Virus record (IMG/VR): IMGVR_UViG_3300019458_000612
Span: 1-50,113 of that record
DNA from: a virus
Reading direction: 5' to 3' (one strand)
Length of the DNA stretch: 50,113 bases
Positions 37,179 through 45,580 of this stretch are shown here, one piece after another. The notes below the pieces were generated by a model, which was given only the letters and a program-made list of their open reading frames with translations, was not told where the DNA came from and did no database searches. Numbering within the stretch: position 1 is the stretch's first letter; every line of letters begins with the position of its first letter. A program made the position numbers and the translations under genes.

Positions 37179-37767
37179 CAGCCTTCCCCGCCATCACCTC
37201 GGACGCCCACGCAAACGGTCCCTCGAGCCCAGCGTAGACGTCCCACAGCTCCTCGAGTCCGTTGGTTCCGATGTTCTGGATGTGGCCGTGCACACGGCCC
37301 GGCCGGTCCAACAGGTACACCGGCAGGGTTGACGGCCGCTTGGCGTTGTTCCGCTCGTGGTCCGCGATCCACCAACCTCGTGCTTCCAGCGCGCGGTAGA
37401 GCCCGTCCGAGGTCTGCCAGTACGGCGCCTTGAACCCGTTCACGAAGACGGCTGTCGCCTCCGCCTGCAGCAGCACGTCGAGCGCCCGCTCGTAGTCCCA
37501 GTCGCGGCATTCCAAGTAGGTGTGGCGAAACCCGTGGAGCGCGATCTCCAGCCACGGCCGCTGCGCCTTCACCTCACGCAGGAACTCGACGCCGGCCTCG
37601 AGCTCTCGGCCGACAGGAGCCGGCACCGAGAACAGCGTGATCTTCAGGTCCGGCTTCATCGCCTTCAGCCGGTCCAGGAGATCGAGCCGGTGGTTGACGA
37701 CGCTGAAATCGTCGAGATCGAGGACCGTGATGCGTTGCTCCTGGCACGCCTCAGACGCGTGTCCCAT
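37171..37767 (-). CDS. polysaccharide deacetylase-like (DUF2334-type) protein
   Basis: The 198-residue protein begins VLDLDDFSVVNHRLDLLDRLK and goes on through LKITLFSVPAP, EIALHGFRHTYLECRDWDYERAL and VNGFKAPYWQTSDGLYRALEARGWWIADH to HGHIQN. HGF-H and DDF motifs suit a carbohydrate esterase 4-like fold with metal-binding Asp and His. It probably edits a glycan in the cluster. The start overlaps the end of the homing endonuclease by 17 bases. Confidence 0.7.
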   Translation of the reverse strand: MGHASEACQEQRITVLDLDDFSVVNHRLDLLDRLKAMKPDLKITLFSVPAPVGRELEAGVEFLREVKAQRPWLEIALHGFRHTYLECRDWDYERALDVLLQAEATAVFVNGFKAPYWQTSDGLYRALEARGWWIADHERNNAKRPSTLPVYLLDRPGRVHGHIQNIGTNGLEELWDVYAGLEGPFAWASEVMAGKADA

Positions 37768-37798
37768 CGGGCCTCGTCCGCTCCTCACGCCACTTCCT
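37751..37798 (-). repeat. gene-junction direct repeat, copy at the end of the homing endonuclease
   Basis: Aligned with 38259-38306, 37 of 48 bases match. Both copies contain the last codons of a reading frame (EERTRPDGTxV, stop) and the ATG of the next gene at the same 17-base overlap. Confidence 0.85.
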
Positions 37799-38275
37799 GG
37801 CCGTCGTACCCTTCCGCCCGGGCCAGACTTTGCGGTACTCAGAGTACATTCCTTCGAGCCTGGCGATGGCCTCCGGCGACGCCGTTCCATACCTGCCGCC
37901 CTTATCACGACCACGGCCAGGCAACACATCTTGCTTGACAGCAAGAAAACGAAGAAGAGCGACCGCAGGTGCCGCCTTCAACACCAGATGCGGCAGCACA
38001 TCATCTAGCAGCGATCCGAGGACAGTCTCTCCAACATCCCAACGCCATCGAATCTTACCGCGATGCGACGGGTAGCTATGTCGCTTCGGCTCAACACCGA
38101 ACCACCCGCAAACCGTCTTCAGTGGCTCTTCCGTGCCCATCGTGAACGTCAGACGAGCCTCGAACTGCGGCGTCCTAGCTCTCGGGTTGCCTGTCGATCT
38201 TTGAATCGAGAGTCCGCCCTCGCCGTCGATCAGCCCGGCTAGGTAGCCCAGCCGCGCTTCAGACAGCCGTGCCAT
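37751..38275 (-). CDS. free-standing LAGLIDADG homing endonuclease
   Basis: The 174-residue protein has one clear LAGLIDGEGG motif at residues 12-21, a SIQRSTGNPRARTPQFEARLTFTMG strand set, and a WDVGETV segment. It is single-motif, so probably a homodimer, like I-CreI-type enzymes. The last residues RKWREERTRPDGT repeat the glycosyltransferase end next to it. It cuts DNA lacking the insert and is copied by repair. Gene starts 17 bases inside the glycosyltransferase end. Confidence 0.88.
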   Translation of the reverse strand: MARLSEARLGYLAGLIDGEGGLSIQRSTGNPRARTPQFEARLTFTMGTEEPLKTVCGWFGVEPKRHSYPSHRGKIRWRWDVGETVLGSLLDDVLPHLVLKAAPAVALLRFLAVKQDVLPGRGRDKGGRYGTASPEAIARLEGMYSEYRKVWPGRKGTTARKWREERTRPDGTRV

Positions 38276-38306
38276 CAGGCCGCGTCCTCTCCTCGATCCA
38301 CTTCCT
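38259..38306 (-). repeat. gene-junction direct repeat, copy at the end of the glycosyltransferase
   Basis: Partner of the repeat at 37751-37798. It includes the glycosyltransferase C-terminus and the homing-endonuclease ATG at the same relative place. Confidence 0.85.
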
Positions 38307-38969
38307 TTTGAAGTACTCCGGATACCGGAGCGCCTGGGCATCTGTGCCCAGGTAATGCCTGACCACCAGGTCCTCGACGTAGCCCACCGCGACGCCGTGC
38401 CCGGTGAGCCAGCCGCAGAACGCATCGTCCTGGCCACTGGCCAACGGCAGGTCCTCCGGGTAGCGCCACTCCCGGTAGACCTCCCAGGGCACCAGGTGGA
38501 AGAGCCCGCCGATCATGCCCGTGACCCCTACGATGAATCCGCCGCGCCCCATGCGGCGGATCCGCGCCGGCTGGTTGATGATCCCGCTCACCCGCGGCGA
38601 CAGGGCCATCTTCTCCGCGAACCGCCGCTGATCTCGAAAACAGGCCACCAGCTTCTCGAGGATCCCGTCGGTCAGGACCTCGCAGTCGTTGTCGACCTTT
38701 CCGACCAGGTCGTACCGGCCCAACTGCGCGATCATCCCGAGCATCGCGTTCGATCCGATGCTGACGCCCACGTTCCTCGGGAGCTCGACCAGCTCATGAA
38801 TCCGGCCTGCCTCCCGCTGTTCGCGCAGCCACGCCGGACTCCCATCCTCGGAACCGTTGTCGAGCACGTAGTGGTCCAACGGGTAGCCCGCCTTGTCCCA
38901 GAGCGTCCGAAAACAGTGCTGCGTGAACTCAAGGCGGTCACGCGTCAGCGAATAGATCGCGACGTTCAT
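38259..38969 (-). CDS. GT-A (family 2) glycosyltransferase
   Basis: The 236-residue protein begins MNVAIYSLTRDRLEFTQHC, with DNGSEDGSPAWL, then GKVDNDCEVLTDG (DxD-like) and SGQDDAFCGWLTGHGVAVGYVEDLVVRHYLG. This is a GT2 fold. It ends FKRKWIEERTRPDGTAV. It starts as ATGA at the end of the C2H2-like gene. Confidence 0.85.
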   Translation of the reverse strand: MNVAIYSLTRDRLEFTQHCFRTLWDKAGYPLDHYVLDNGSEDGSPAWLREQREAGRIHELVELPRNVGVSIGSNAMLGMIAQLGRYDLVGKVDNDCEVLTDGILEKLVACFRDQRRFAEKMALSPRVSGIINQPARIRRMGRGGFIVGVTGMIGGLFHLVPWEVYREWRYPEDLPLASGQDDAFCGWLTGHGVAVGYVEDLVVRHYLGTDAQALRYPEYFKRKWIEERTRPDGTAV

Positions 38970-39124
38970 GGTTCCCTCTCGCGCGCCTTGATCCGGACCC
39001 ACTGGGTCGGATGCTTGATCCGCACGTGCCGCCGGACCTGCGACCACGGCGGCAGGAGACCCGGCGCCCACGGGTCGGTCTTCCAGCTGCACCACCGACA
39101 GCGGATCCCCGGGCGCTTGGCCAA
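38966..39124 (-). CDS. 52-residue C2H2-like zinc-finger protein
   Basis: The frame begins at TTG 39124 and its TGA overlaps the glycosyltransferase ATG. Cys9, Cys12, His33 and His38 fall as C-x2-C-x20-H-x4-H (RCRWCSW to RRHVRIKH). That is a C2H2-like arrangement on a basic, tryptophan-rich peptide. No standard start with ribosome site is seen, so the exact N-terminus is uncertain. Function unknown. Confidence 0.5.
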   Translation of the reverse strand: MAKRPGIRCRWCSWKTDPWAPGLLPPWSQVRRHVRIKHPTQWVRIKAREREP

Positions 39125-39125
39125 C

Positions 39126-39707
39126 TCACGTTCTTCGCCCGGTGTAGAAGCGTCGGGTCGACGTCCACCGGACTCCGACCGTGTGGCAGTGCTGAGTCAA
39201 CATCGACTCGATGTCCCCCTCCTCGAACGTCCACGGCCCGTTCTCGTATCGCTCGGCCCGCCTGGGTGTCGCGGAGATGATCTTCAGGATCCCGTTGCGC
39301 CGACTCACGGTGACCCGCGCCATCTCCGCGACGACGGCGCGCGGGTCTGGCACCACCTCCAGCAGGTCGGCCGCGACCACCATCGTGAACGCCCCATCCG
39401 GGAATGGGAGCGCCGCGGCGTCGCCCTCGACCCAGGTGATCGCGGGCGCCCGTCGGCGCATCTGCTCGATCGCCCAGGGCGAGACGTCAAGGCCGGTCAG
39501 CCGGAGCCCGGGTCGCTGCTGCAGGAGCTCCGGTAAGAACCCGCCGATCCCGCAGCCGACATCCAGCACCGAGGCGTCAGGGGCAAGGTCCCTGAGCACG
39601 TACTCGAGGCGCGCCTCGTCGGCGGTCCAGGCGGGCGGCACGTCGACCCTGCGCCACTGCTCGTCGAACACGTCGGGCGTAAGTGGCTGTCGCTCGAGCC
39701 GGATCAC
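39126..39707 (-). CDS. class I SAM-dependent methyltransferase
   Basis: The 193-residue protein has motif I VLDVGCGIGGFLPEL near residue 45, LTGLDVSPWAIEQMRRRA, and VEGDAAALPFPDGAFTMVVAADLLEVVPDP. Its specificity is unknown; in a sugar cluster it may O-methylate glycans. The GTG start overlaps the dNMP kinase stop by four bases. Confidence 0.85.
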   Translation of the reverse strand: MIRLERQPLTPDVFDEQWRRVDVPPAWTADEARLEYVLRDLAPDASVLDVGCGIGGFLPELLQQRPGLRLTGLDVSPWAIEQMRRRAPAITWVEGDAAALPFPDGAFTMVVAADLLEVVPDPRAVVAEMARVTVSRRNGILKIISATPRRAERYENGPWTFEEGDIESMLTQHCHTVGVRWTSTRRFYTGRRT

Positions 39708-40276
39708 CGCACGTGCGCCTCGGCCCAGGCGTCGACCCGGGCCCAGAGCTCCTCGAGCGTCCCGTCGTTGCGGAACTCGTGGTCGACGCTCAGGCCGTCG
39801 ATGTAGTGCTCGCTTGCGTGGTCGTTGCCACTGAAGCCGGGTCGGACCACCCGGGCGAGCAGACCACCTCGGCTCCGAACCGAGTCGACCTCGTTCGGGA
39901 ACCGGGTGTCGGCGATGACGATCTTGGGCACGTCCTCGATCGAGTCGACCGTCGCCCACAGCGCCTTGACCCAGTAGTCCTCGTCCTCGGCGCGGCGAAG
40001 CTCTGTGCCCCATTCCTGCAACAGCGCGCGGGTCACCGGTGTGCGCTGGATGTAGAGCAACCGCCGGATCTCCGCTTCCATGTCCGCCGGCGGATCCACA
40101 CGCATCAGATGCGCCCGCTCCAGCACGTAGGCGACAAGAGTCCGCCCCAGGCGATCTCGCACCTCGCCCTTCAGCGCATCCGAGAATCCGTGGCGCCGGA
40201 AGCCGTACCGTGCCACCAGGCGCCGGGCCACCTCGTCCTTGCCGGCGTGAAAATGCCCGGTCAGCCCGATGACCAT
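39704..40276 (-). CDS. deoxynucleoside monophosphate kinase
   Basis: The 190-residue protein opens with a P-loop IGLTGHFHAGKDEVARRL, has a YGFRRHGFSDALK segment, and RTPVTRALLQEWGTELRR. IVIADTRFPNEVDSVRSRGG follows and a late SGNDHASEHYIDGL. This is the T4 gp1/phage dNMP kinase family, which raises the dNTP pool. The ATG is four bases after the preceding stop. Confidence 0.85.
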   Translation of the reverse strand: MVIGLTGHFHAGKDEVARRLVARYGFRRHGFSDALKGEVRDRLGRTLVAYVLERAHLMRVDPPADMEAEIRRLLYIQRTPVTRALLQEWGTELRRAEDEDYWVKALWATVDSIEDVPKIVIADTRFPNEVDSVRSRGGLLARVVRPGFSGNDHASEHYIDGLSVDHEFRNDGTLEELWARVDAWAEAHVR

Positions 40277-40280
40277 GCGC

Positions 40281-40526
40281 TTACACCGCCTGCGCCGGGA
40301 CCTGCGGCGGGCGCCAGTGCTCGGTGGCGACCAGCTGCCGGAGCTCGTCATCCGGGCACGACTCGAGGTTGATCACCACCGTCTCGCTGACGATCGCCAC
40401 GTTGCTCGGCGCCAGCGCGCTCAGGCGCCGGATGATCGCCAGCAGCCACGGGCGCGCCTCGATCGCGGCCCGATACTCCGGGAACCCGATGAATAGCGCG
40501 TCGCCGAGGATCGTGGGGCCGGTCAT
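40281..40526 (-). CDS. hypothetical protein, 81 aa
   Basis: Starts as ATGA at the end of the CxC peptide gene. The protein has an amphipathic helix (YRAAIEARPWLLAIIRRLSAL), strands NVAIVSETVVINLESC, and ends VATEHWRPPQ. Located between a glycosyltransferase and the dNMP kinase. No family recognised. Confidence 0.65.
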   Translation of the reverse strand: MTGPTILGDALFIGFPEYRAAIEARPWLLAIIRRLSALAPSNVAIVSETVVINLESCPDDELRQLVATEHWRPPQVPAQAV

Positions 40527-40696
40527 CGCGACTTCGGTCGACGCTTCGATCGTGCGGGCCCGGCCGACGTCTTCGGGCCGGCTGGCTTCGCCTCGGTCCG
40601 CTCGAGCCGGCACGCGATGCACACGCAGTTCGCTCCATGCGGGAGGACGACCTGCGGCTTCTCCTCACGCCGTGCGCGCAGCACGATCAGCTCCAT
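40523..40696 (-). CDS. 57-residue cysteine peptide nested at the glycosyltransferase end
   Basis: This frame starts at ATG 40696, 32 bases before the glycosyltransferase stop, and ends ATGA with the next gene. It encodes LPHGANCVCIACR (three cysteines, one histidine), a possible half zinc site, then a lysine/arginine/proline tail. Overlaps at both ends support translation. Confidence 0.55.
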   Translation of the reverse strand: MELIVLRARREEKPQVVLPHGANCVCIACRLERTEAKPAGPKTSAGPARSKRRPKSR

Positions 40697-41324
40697 CGAG
40701 CCCGAACTTCCGCGTAACGAGGCGCTCGGCTTCCTCGTAGCTGACGGGCCCGTCGAACGTGATTCCCTTCCGCCGCTTCGTCGTGAAGAGCACTCTTGGG
40801 AGCCACACCCCGCGGTAGCCGCGGAACATCAGGTCGAGCCACAGAGCCCAATCGTTCAGCCTTGGCACGTCCTCGGCCCATCCCCTGAAAACGTCCCTCC
40901 GCACCAGGCTCATCGTCGAGATGTAGTTACCCCGTCGGAGGGCGCTGGGGTCCCAGTCCTGCCGGCAGTAGATCGCGCCGTCCATCGCGTACATCCCGTA
41001 GGCGTAGCCGGGCTCGAGCGCCGAGGCGTCGGCGGCTCGCCGCCAGTCGTCCAGCGCGTGCTGCAACGCCTCGCGCAGCGCGACGACCGCCCCGGGCTCC
41101 CAGAGCACGTCCGCATCCGAGAACAGCAGGTACCGGCCTCGCGCGATCTCCGCTCCGCGGTTGCGCGCCCAGGACGCCCCGCGCAGGTCCCGGTCGACGA
41201 CGACGACCAGCTCGAGGTCCATCTCCTCCCCGTCGTGAAGCAGGCTGCTGATCGTGGGCCCTGGGTCGTCTCCTGGCCGCACCGGGACGACGACAGAGAC
41301 CTCTGGCACCCAGGAGCTCTTCAT
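40665..41324 (-). CDS. GT-A (family 2) glycosyltransferase
   Basis: The 219-residue protein begins EVSVVVPVRPGDDPGPTISSL. Then follow VVVVDRDLRGASWARNRGAEIARGRYLLFSDADVLW (DxD), a GNYISTMSLVRRDVFRGW part, and WALWLDLMFRGYRG. GT2 fold. It starts as ATGA after the large secreted protein. Confidence 0.85.
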   Translation of the reverse strand: MKSSWVPEVSVVVPVRPGDDPGPTISSLLHDGEEMDLELVVVVDRDLRGASWARNRGAEIARGRYLLFSDADVLWEPGAVVALREALQHALDDWRRAADASALEPGYAYGMYAMDGAIYCRQDWDPSALRRGNYISTMSLVRRDVFRGWAEDVPRLNDWALWLDLMFRGYRGVWLPRVLFTTKRRKGITFDGPVSYEEAERLVTRKFGLDGADRAARTA

Positions 41325-44300
41325 GGCTGGACCGACACGTGGGCTGGCACGCGCCAGCACAGGGCGGCCGGCGGGGTCTCGCGCCCCTCGAGCACCCCGA
41401 CGACCACGTAGCACCGGTCGACATCCTGCTGGCCGTCAAGCACATCAACCAGCGAGGCCGTCCCGTGGTCGGCCGGCTCCCCGACGATCACCGGCGCCTG
41501 CTCCTCGCCGTCGACGACCTTGATCACCCGGTAGTGCAGGATCGGCGTCGCCGGCTTGTGGAGGCTCGGCCAGCTCACGGTCAACCGGCCGCGGACCACC
41601 TGGACGACCGCAGCCGACAACTCCCCGCTCAGCACCGGGGCCAGCACCGGAGCCGGCTCAGGGTCCGGCGCGGGCGCTGGTTCCGGCTCGGGCTCCGGTC
41701 CCGGATCGGGCGACACCGCAGGGTCGGCGATCCGGTTGCGGGAGACGATCAGGTCGTCGTACCAGACGTAGCCGACCGGGTGGGCCTGCGTCGGATCCTT
41801 CCCGGTCATGTACGGCAGGAGCCAGACCTTGCCGTACTTCGACCCGTCGCCGGGATTGAACAGGTCCCAACCCGTCTGACACGTCGGGGCGCTCCGGCCT
41901 GCGTTCGCCGCGGCGCAGGATGGGTCGATCGTGGGATCGAAGCGCATGACCAGCCGAGACGGCTGGCCTTCTTCCGCCACCCAGAGCTCGATCGTGCTGT
42001 CGTGGCGATAGGTGCGCGTGTTGCGATACCACGTGCCGATCTTCACGTGGAGCTGGAACGTCATCCACTGCTTGGGCTTGAACGACACACAGGGCGGCAC
42101 GCCCGGCGCGGTGTAGAGACAGTTCAGGGTCGGATCGAGCGGTCGGCCGTTGTCCCGAACGGCGTTCTGCAGGCGATAGTCTGGCGTGCTGAATCCTGGC
42201 CGCGGCACGACCTCCAGGAGCCCTTCGTACTGGCCGTCCTTCGCACCGCACGAGTGATACAGCTTCGGGAACATCGGGACGGCAGGCGTCCCCTCGGATG
42301 CATACGGGACAATTTCGAGTGGCGTGCACGAGAACGCCGGGATGCCGGGCCGATCGCCGGTCCCAATGATCGCCAGCTTGGGAGTGGCGGTGCGCCCGTC
42401 CGTTGTCCTGTACGGCGTCGTCAGGACTTCGGGCGAGAACCGCTGCCGCCACTGCACGTAGAACTCCTCTCCCTCCCCGAACTGGACGTCGTAGGGCCCG
42501 GGGCAGTCGGTGCGTCGGCACGGCAGGCTGCCGGGGGTGAAGTCCATCTGGAAGGCACCCGAGGTGTTGGCGCCACTGTTCGACGGGATCGTCATCTTCA
42601 GGGATCCCGCGCCGGATGCCTTGATGGAGGTGTCGACCACGGGCGTAGAAGCCCCCGCATCGAGGTAGGGCGCCGTCTCGGCCTGCGAGTCGAAGCTGAA
42701 GCACCGGACCACGCCGGGCGCCGCGCAGCGCCGCGCGAAGTCGTCCGCCGGCGGCGGCGTGACCGCGACCGTCACGGACGCCGTGGCCGTCGCTCCCGGG
42801 CCGGCGCAGCTCAGCCCGAACGTCGTCTCGGTCGTCAGGGTCGGCGACATCTCGCTCCCTGCCGGCGCCCTCGGACCGCTCCAGCCGCCCGAGGCCATGC
42901 ACGTCTCAGCCCCAGTCGACGTCCAGGTCAGGGCAGCGGTACCGCTGAACGCCACGGTCATTGGCTCTGCCGTCAACGTCGCCGTCGGGGCCAGCGGTGG
43001 CGGAGGGGGTGGCGCCGTGACGGCCAGGCGGTAGGCCCAGGTCTCGGTGTCACCCCCGGTGAAGCCGGACCCGGACCCCTGCCACAGGAACAGGAACGCC
43101 CGGTGAACCGGGTCGTACCGGAGGAGGCCGGACGGGAGGGCGGCCGGCTGCCGCGGGATCGCCTGGGTCCCGAAGTCGAGCGGCGCCCAGACGGAGGGCT
43201 TGACCGTGAGGTTCCCGACCCAGGCTCGGATCGGGTTCGTGTGCTTGATCCCGACGATCCGCCGGTTATGGACGTCGTAGGCGAGCGAGTCGAACGAGCC
43301 CGAGCCGACCTGCGCCGCGACCTCGGGCAGCGCTTCCCATGCGTCAGCCACGGCGTCGTACAGGTAGAAGCGTGGCACGCCGTCCCCGCCGATGGGCGAG
43401 AACTGGATCAGGTGGCGCTTCAGGTCCGGAAGGTACGCGCTGCTCAGGAATCGGTACTGCACGGATGGCAGGCCGGACGGAAACCCGCCGCGAACCTTCC
43501 ATCCCTCAGTCGTCAGGGTCCACTTCCCCCAGGGCGGCGCCGTGCCGTTCAGCGCGATGAACCCAAGCCTGCCCGGAAGGGCGGCGAGGTCCGGATCGTA
43601 GTGCAGGAGCGAGTTGTACGAGACGTTGCCCATGGGCTCGGTCCCGGCGATCTTGGTCCACGTTTTCGCGGCCGGCGAGAACGCCATGGTGCCCGCGTGC
43701 GTCAGGACGATGAACCGCTCGCCGGCCGGATCCCACTTGGCATAGTCCTGCAGGTGCTCGACCATCGGGCGGCCGGTCGCCGTCAGCACCGTCGTGTAGC
43801 CGCCGCCCTCGACCCCGCCCCCGTGCAGGCCCGGCATCTGGTAGACGATGTAGGACGCGCCTGCCTGGGGCACCGTCGTCCACGCTGTCTTGAGGGTGAC
43901 GGTCCGCGTCGCGTGGCTGTAGCTGGCCACCTCTCGCTGCTCCGCGCAGGTCGACCCGCTCATCCGGCAGACCGTCATGGGCGGCCGGATGTCGCTGTCG
44001 CTCGTCACCGTCGCGTTGACCGCGGTGAAGGTCAGGGTCGTCGCCGTCGCCGACTTGATCGTCCCGACGGAGACCCGCGTGGGCTCGGGGAAGGTGGCCT
44101 GAATCCAGCGGCCCGCCTCGACGTCGAAGAGCTCGACGTCGTTGCAGCTGTGGGTGATGTGCGCGCCGCCGAAGTAGAACAGCATGGACCGGCCCTGCGC
44201 CACGCCCACCTGGATGCCGTTCTGAACTCGGCTCTGCGGGGACACCTGGCTCGAGTCCGTCGCCTCGAGCTGCGCCGCCACGCACCGGCGCATGGTCCGG

Positions 44301-44419
44301 GGCGCCAAGGTCAGCTTGACCCACCGGTTGTCGCCGAGGTCTCGGATCTCCGGGTTCAGCGCCTCGGCGGGCGTCACCACCGCCACCAGGCACACCAGGG
44401 CCCACAACATCCGTCGCAT
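41321..44419 (-). CDS. large secreted multidomain protein (propeller + lectin-like)
   Basis: This 1032-residue protein has a signal peptide (MLWALVCLVAVVTPAEA). Residues about 40-490 form kelch-like blades (for example FYFGGAHITHSCNDVELFDVEAGRW). An Ig-like domain of about 90 residues follows (TATLTAEPMTVAFSGTAALTW). A lectin/laminin-like domain (about 590-920) starts VRCFSFDSQAE and has a GYVWYDDLIVSRN end strand. A proline/glutamate linker and a fibronectin-like C-terminus close it. Function is not proven; an exported adhesin or glycan-binding protein is plausible. ATG 44419 is preferred, with GGAGG six bases upstream (44422 is the alternative). Confidence 0.8.
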   Translation of the reverse strand: MRRMLWALVCLVAVVTPAEALNPEIRDLGDNRWVKLTLAPRTMRRCVAAQLEATDSSQVSPQSRVQNGIQVGVAQGRSMLFYFGGAHITHSCNDVELFDVEAGRWIQATFPEPTRVSVGTIKSATATTLTFTAVNATVTSDSDIRPPMTVCRMSGSTCAEQREVASYSHATRTVTLKTAWTTVPQAGASYIVYQMPGLHGGGVEGGGYTTVLTATGRPMVEHLQDYAKWDPAGERFIVLTHAGTMAFSPAAKTWTKIAGTEPMGNVSYNSLLHYDPDLAALPGRLGFIALNGTAPPWGKWTLTTEGWKVRGGFPSGLPSVQYRFLSSAYLPDLKRHLIQFSPIGGDGVPRFYLYDAVADAWEALPEVAAQVGSGSFDSLAYDVHNRRIVGIKHTNPIRAWVGNLTVKPSVWAPLDFGTQAIPRQPAALPSGLLRYDPVHRAFLFLWQGSGSGFTGGDTETWAYRLAVTAPPPPPPLAPTATLTAEPMTVAFSGTAALTWTSTGAETCMASGGWSGPRAPAGSEMSPTLTTETTFGLSCAGPGATATASVTVAVTPPPADDFARRCAAPGVVRCFSFDSQAETAPYLDAGASTPVVDTSIKASGAGSLKMTIPSNSGANTSGAFQMDFTPGSLPCRRTDCPGPYDVQFGEGEEFYVQWRQRFSPEVLTTPYRTTDGRTATPKLAIIGTGDRPGIPAFSCTPLEIVPYASEGTPAVPMFPKLYHSCGAKDGQYEGLLEVVPRPGFSTPDYRLQNAVRDNGRPLDPTLNCLYTAPGVPPCVSFKPKQWMTFQLHVKIGTWYRNTRTYRHDSTIELWVAEEGQPSRLVMRFDPTIDPSCAAANAGRSAPTCQTGWDLFNPGDGSKYGKVWLLPYMTGKDPTQAHPVGYVWYDDLIVSRNRIADPAVSPDPGPEPEPEPAPAPDPEPAPVLAPVLSGELSAAVVQVVRGRLTVSWPSLHKPATPILHYRVIKVVDGEEQAPVIVGEPADHGTASLVDVLDGQQDVDRCYVVVGVLEGRETPPAALCWRVPAHVSVQP

Positions 44420-44538
44420 CATGGTCCTCCGCTGACATCGCGGGGATTGGGCGGGAGGCCGATCTGCCCCGCCCCCGTTTCGTCCCCGCTCGAAGGCCGC
44501 CTCACGCGCGTACACGGGTGCCGGCCGCCCGTTGCGGC

Positions 44539-44847
44539 CTACGCGCTCGGCTCTTGCGCGGTCGTCATCGAGTCCCTTCTCGGTGCTTCTCGCCGCTCCA
44601 GGCAGCGGTCCGACGTGATCGGCCAGCCGTTGTCCACGGCGCCGATCGGCTGGCTGATCAGAGCCTGTCGGACGCGCTCGCATGTCGCCTGCGTGGGCAG
44701 CACCACCGTCCACTCTCGCGGGTCGCGCGCGTACAGGAAGCTCACGTAGAAGGTGAAGTACCAGGCGGCGAGGATCAGCATGCCCGGCTCCACACGACGT
44801 CCGGGACGGCGGCGAGCTCGAGGCCAGGGGCGCGCGACGACGGCCAT
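44539..44847 (-). CDS. membrane-anchored protein, 102 aa
   Basis: Arginine/proline-rich start, then one hydrophobic segment (MLILAAWYFTFYVSFLYA), then a soluble part with two cysteines (CERVRQALISQ, DRCLERR). It may start at the internal ATG before the hydrophobic stretch. Starts one base after the zinc-ribbon stop. Function unknown. Confidence 0.55.
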   Translation of the reverse strand: MAVVARPWPRARRRPGRRVEPGMLILAAWYFTFYVSFLYARDPREWTVVLPTQATCERVRQALISQPIGAVDNGWPITSDRCLERREAPRRDSMTTAQEPSA

Positions 44848-44848
44848 C

Positions 44849-45031
44849 TCAGAGCGTGTGGCGCGTCTCGGCGTAGGAGCATCGGGTGCACCGGAAGCTG
44901 CCGTTGACCATCGTGAGCGGCGCCTTGCACCACGCGCGCGGGCAAATCGAGGCCGGATTCTTCATCGGGAGCGAAGGCGCATGCCGCGCTCGCGCCTGAC
45001 CCGCCCGTACCGCCGCCCGGTTTCCACGCAC
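44849..45031 (-). CDS. zinc-ribbon protein, 60 aa
   Basis: A C-terminal zinc ribbon has CPRAWC and CTRC knuckles. GTG 45031 is chosen because GGAG lies seven bases upstream; an ATG at 44965 gives only the ribbon. It is the gene after a secreted protein and before the membrane-anchored protein. Confidence 0.55.
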   Translation of the reverse strand: MRGNRAAVRAGQARARHAPSLPMKNPASICPRAWCKAPLTMVNGSFRCTRCSYAETRHTL

Positions 45032-45034
45032 GCC

Positions 45035-45439
45035 TCAGCTCCGGATCGTGTCATCCGACCGCCGCGGCATCTGCAGCCCCCGGTCGAGCCAGTTGCAGGG
45101 CGCTGGATACCGCTGCCGGGCCTGCTCGAGCGGGGCCTCGTACTCGACTCGGAGCACGTTCGCGTCACCGAGGGTCCCGTACCAGGCGTGGGGCTCGTGC
45201 TCGCCCCTTTCCCACAGCGCCCAGCGGCCGTTCTTCGTGACCATCCGGTACCGCATGCCGTCCTTCTCGAGCTCCAGCCCCATCACCTGCTGCTCCGGGG
45301 ACCACAGACACGCGAGGTCGAGGCGCTCGGTCACGTCCGGCTGCAGCGCATCGGCGGTCGCCCAGGGCAGGTCTTTCGCTTCCGCGATCGCGGTCAGCAG
45401 CAGAAGCCCCAGGGGAAGCAGAATCACGACGCGACGCAT
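45035..45439 (-). CDS. secreted protein, 134 aa
   Basis: Signal peptide MRRVVILLPLGLLLLTAIAEA, followed by a mature region with ACLWSPEQQVMGLELEKDGMRYR, WALWERGEHEPHAWYG and a PAPCNWLDRG segment. Two cysteines probably pair. ATG 45439 has GGGAGG upstream. A promoter lies 40-70 bases upstream. No family recognised. Confidence 0.65.
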   Translation of the reverse strand: MRRVVILLPLGLLLLTAIAEAKDLPWATADALQPDVTERLDLACLWSPEQQVMGLELEKDGMRYRMVTKNGRWALWERGEHEPHAWYGTLGDANVLRVEYEAPLEQARQRYPAPCNWLDRGLQMPRRSDDTIRS

Positions 45440-45478
45440 GGGCACCTCCCTCACCAGGTCGACGGTCACCCTCCTACA

Positions 45479-45507
45479 GATATATCACATGATGAATCTA
45501 TAGCCAA
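45479..45507 (-). promoter_or_regulatory. sigma-70-like promoter for the 45439 operon
   Basis: On the minus strand TTGGCT, a 17-base spacer and TATATC form a good -35/-10 pair, and a TG upstream of the -10 makes it extended. It precedes the secreted-protein gene. A TG-T-TAGACT at about 45532 on the plus strand may drive the opposite gene. Confidence 0.55.
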
Positions 45508-45580
45508 CCAAATCTCTCTCGGCGCGCGTGTTAGACTCTGCCCCTGAGCAGGTCCAATCCCGCGCAAGGGAGCACTCTCG

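Noticed and set aside
41339-44749. 1136-codon open frame on the plus strand opposite the large secreted protein
   Set aside because: Low-complexity Arg/Pro/Gly/Val translation with no domain; a by-product of high GC and codon bias. The minus strand has a signal peptide and clear domains.
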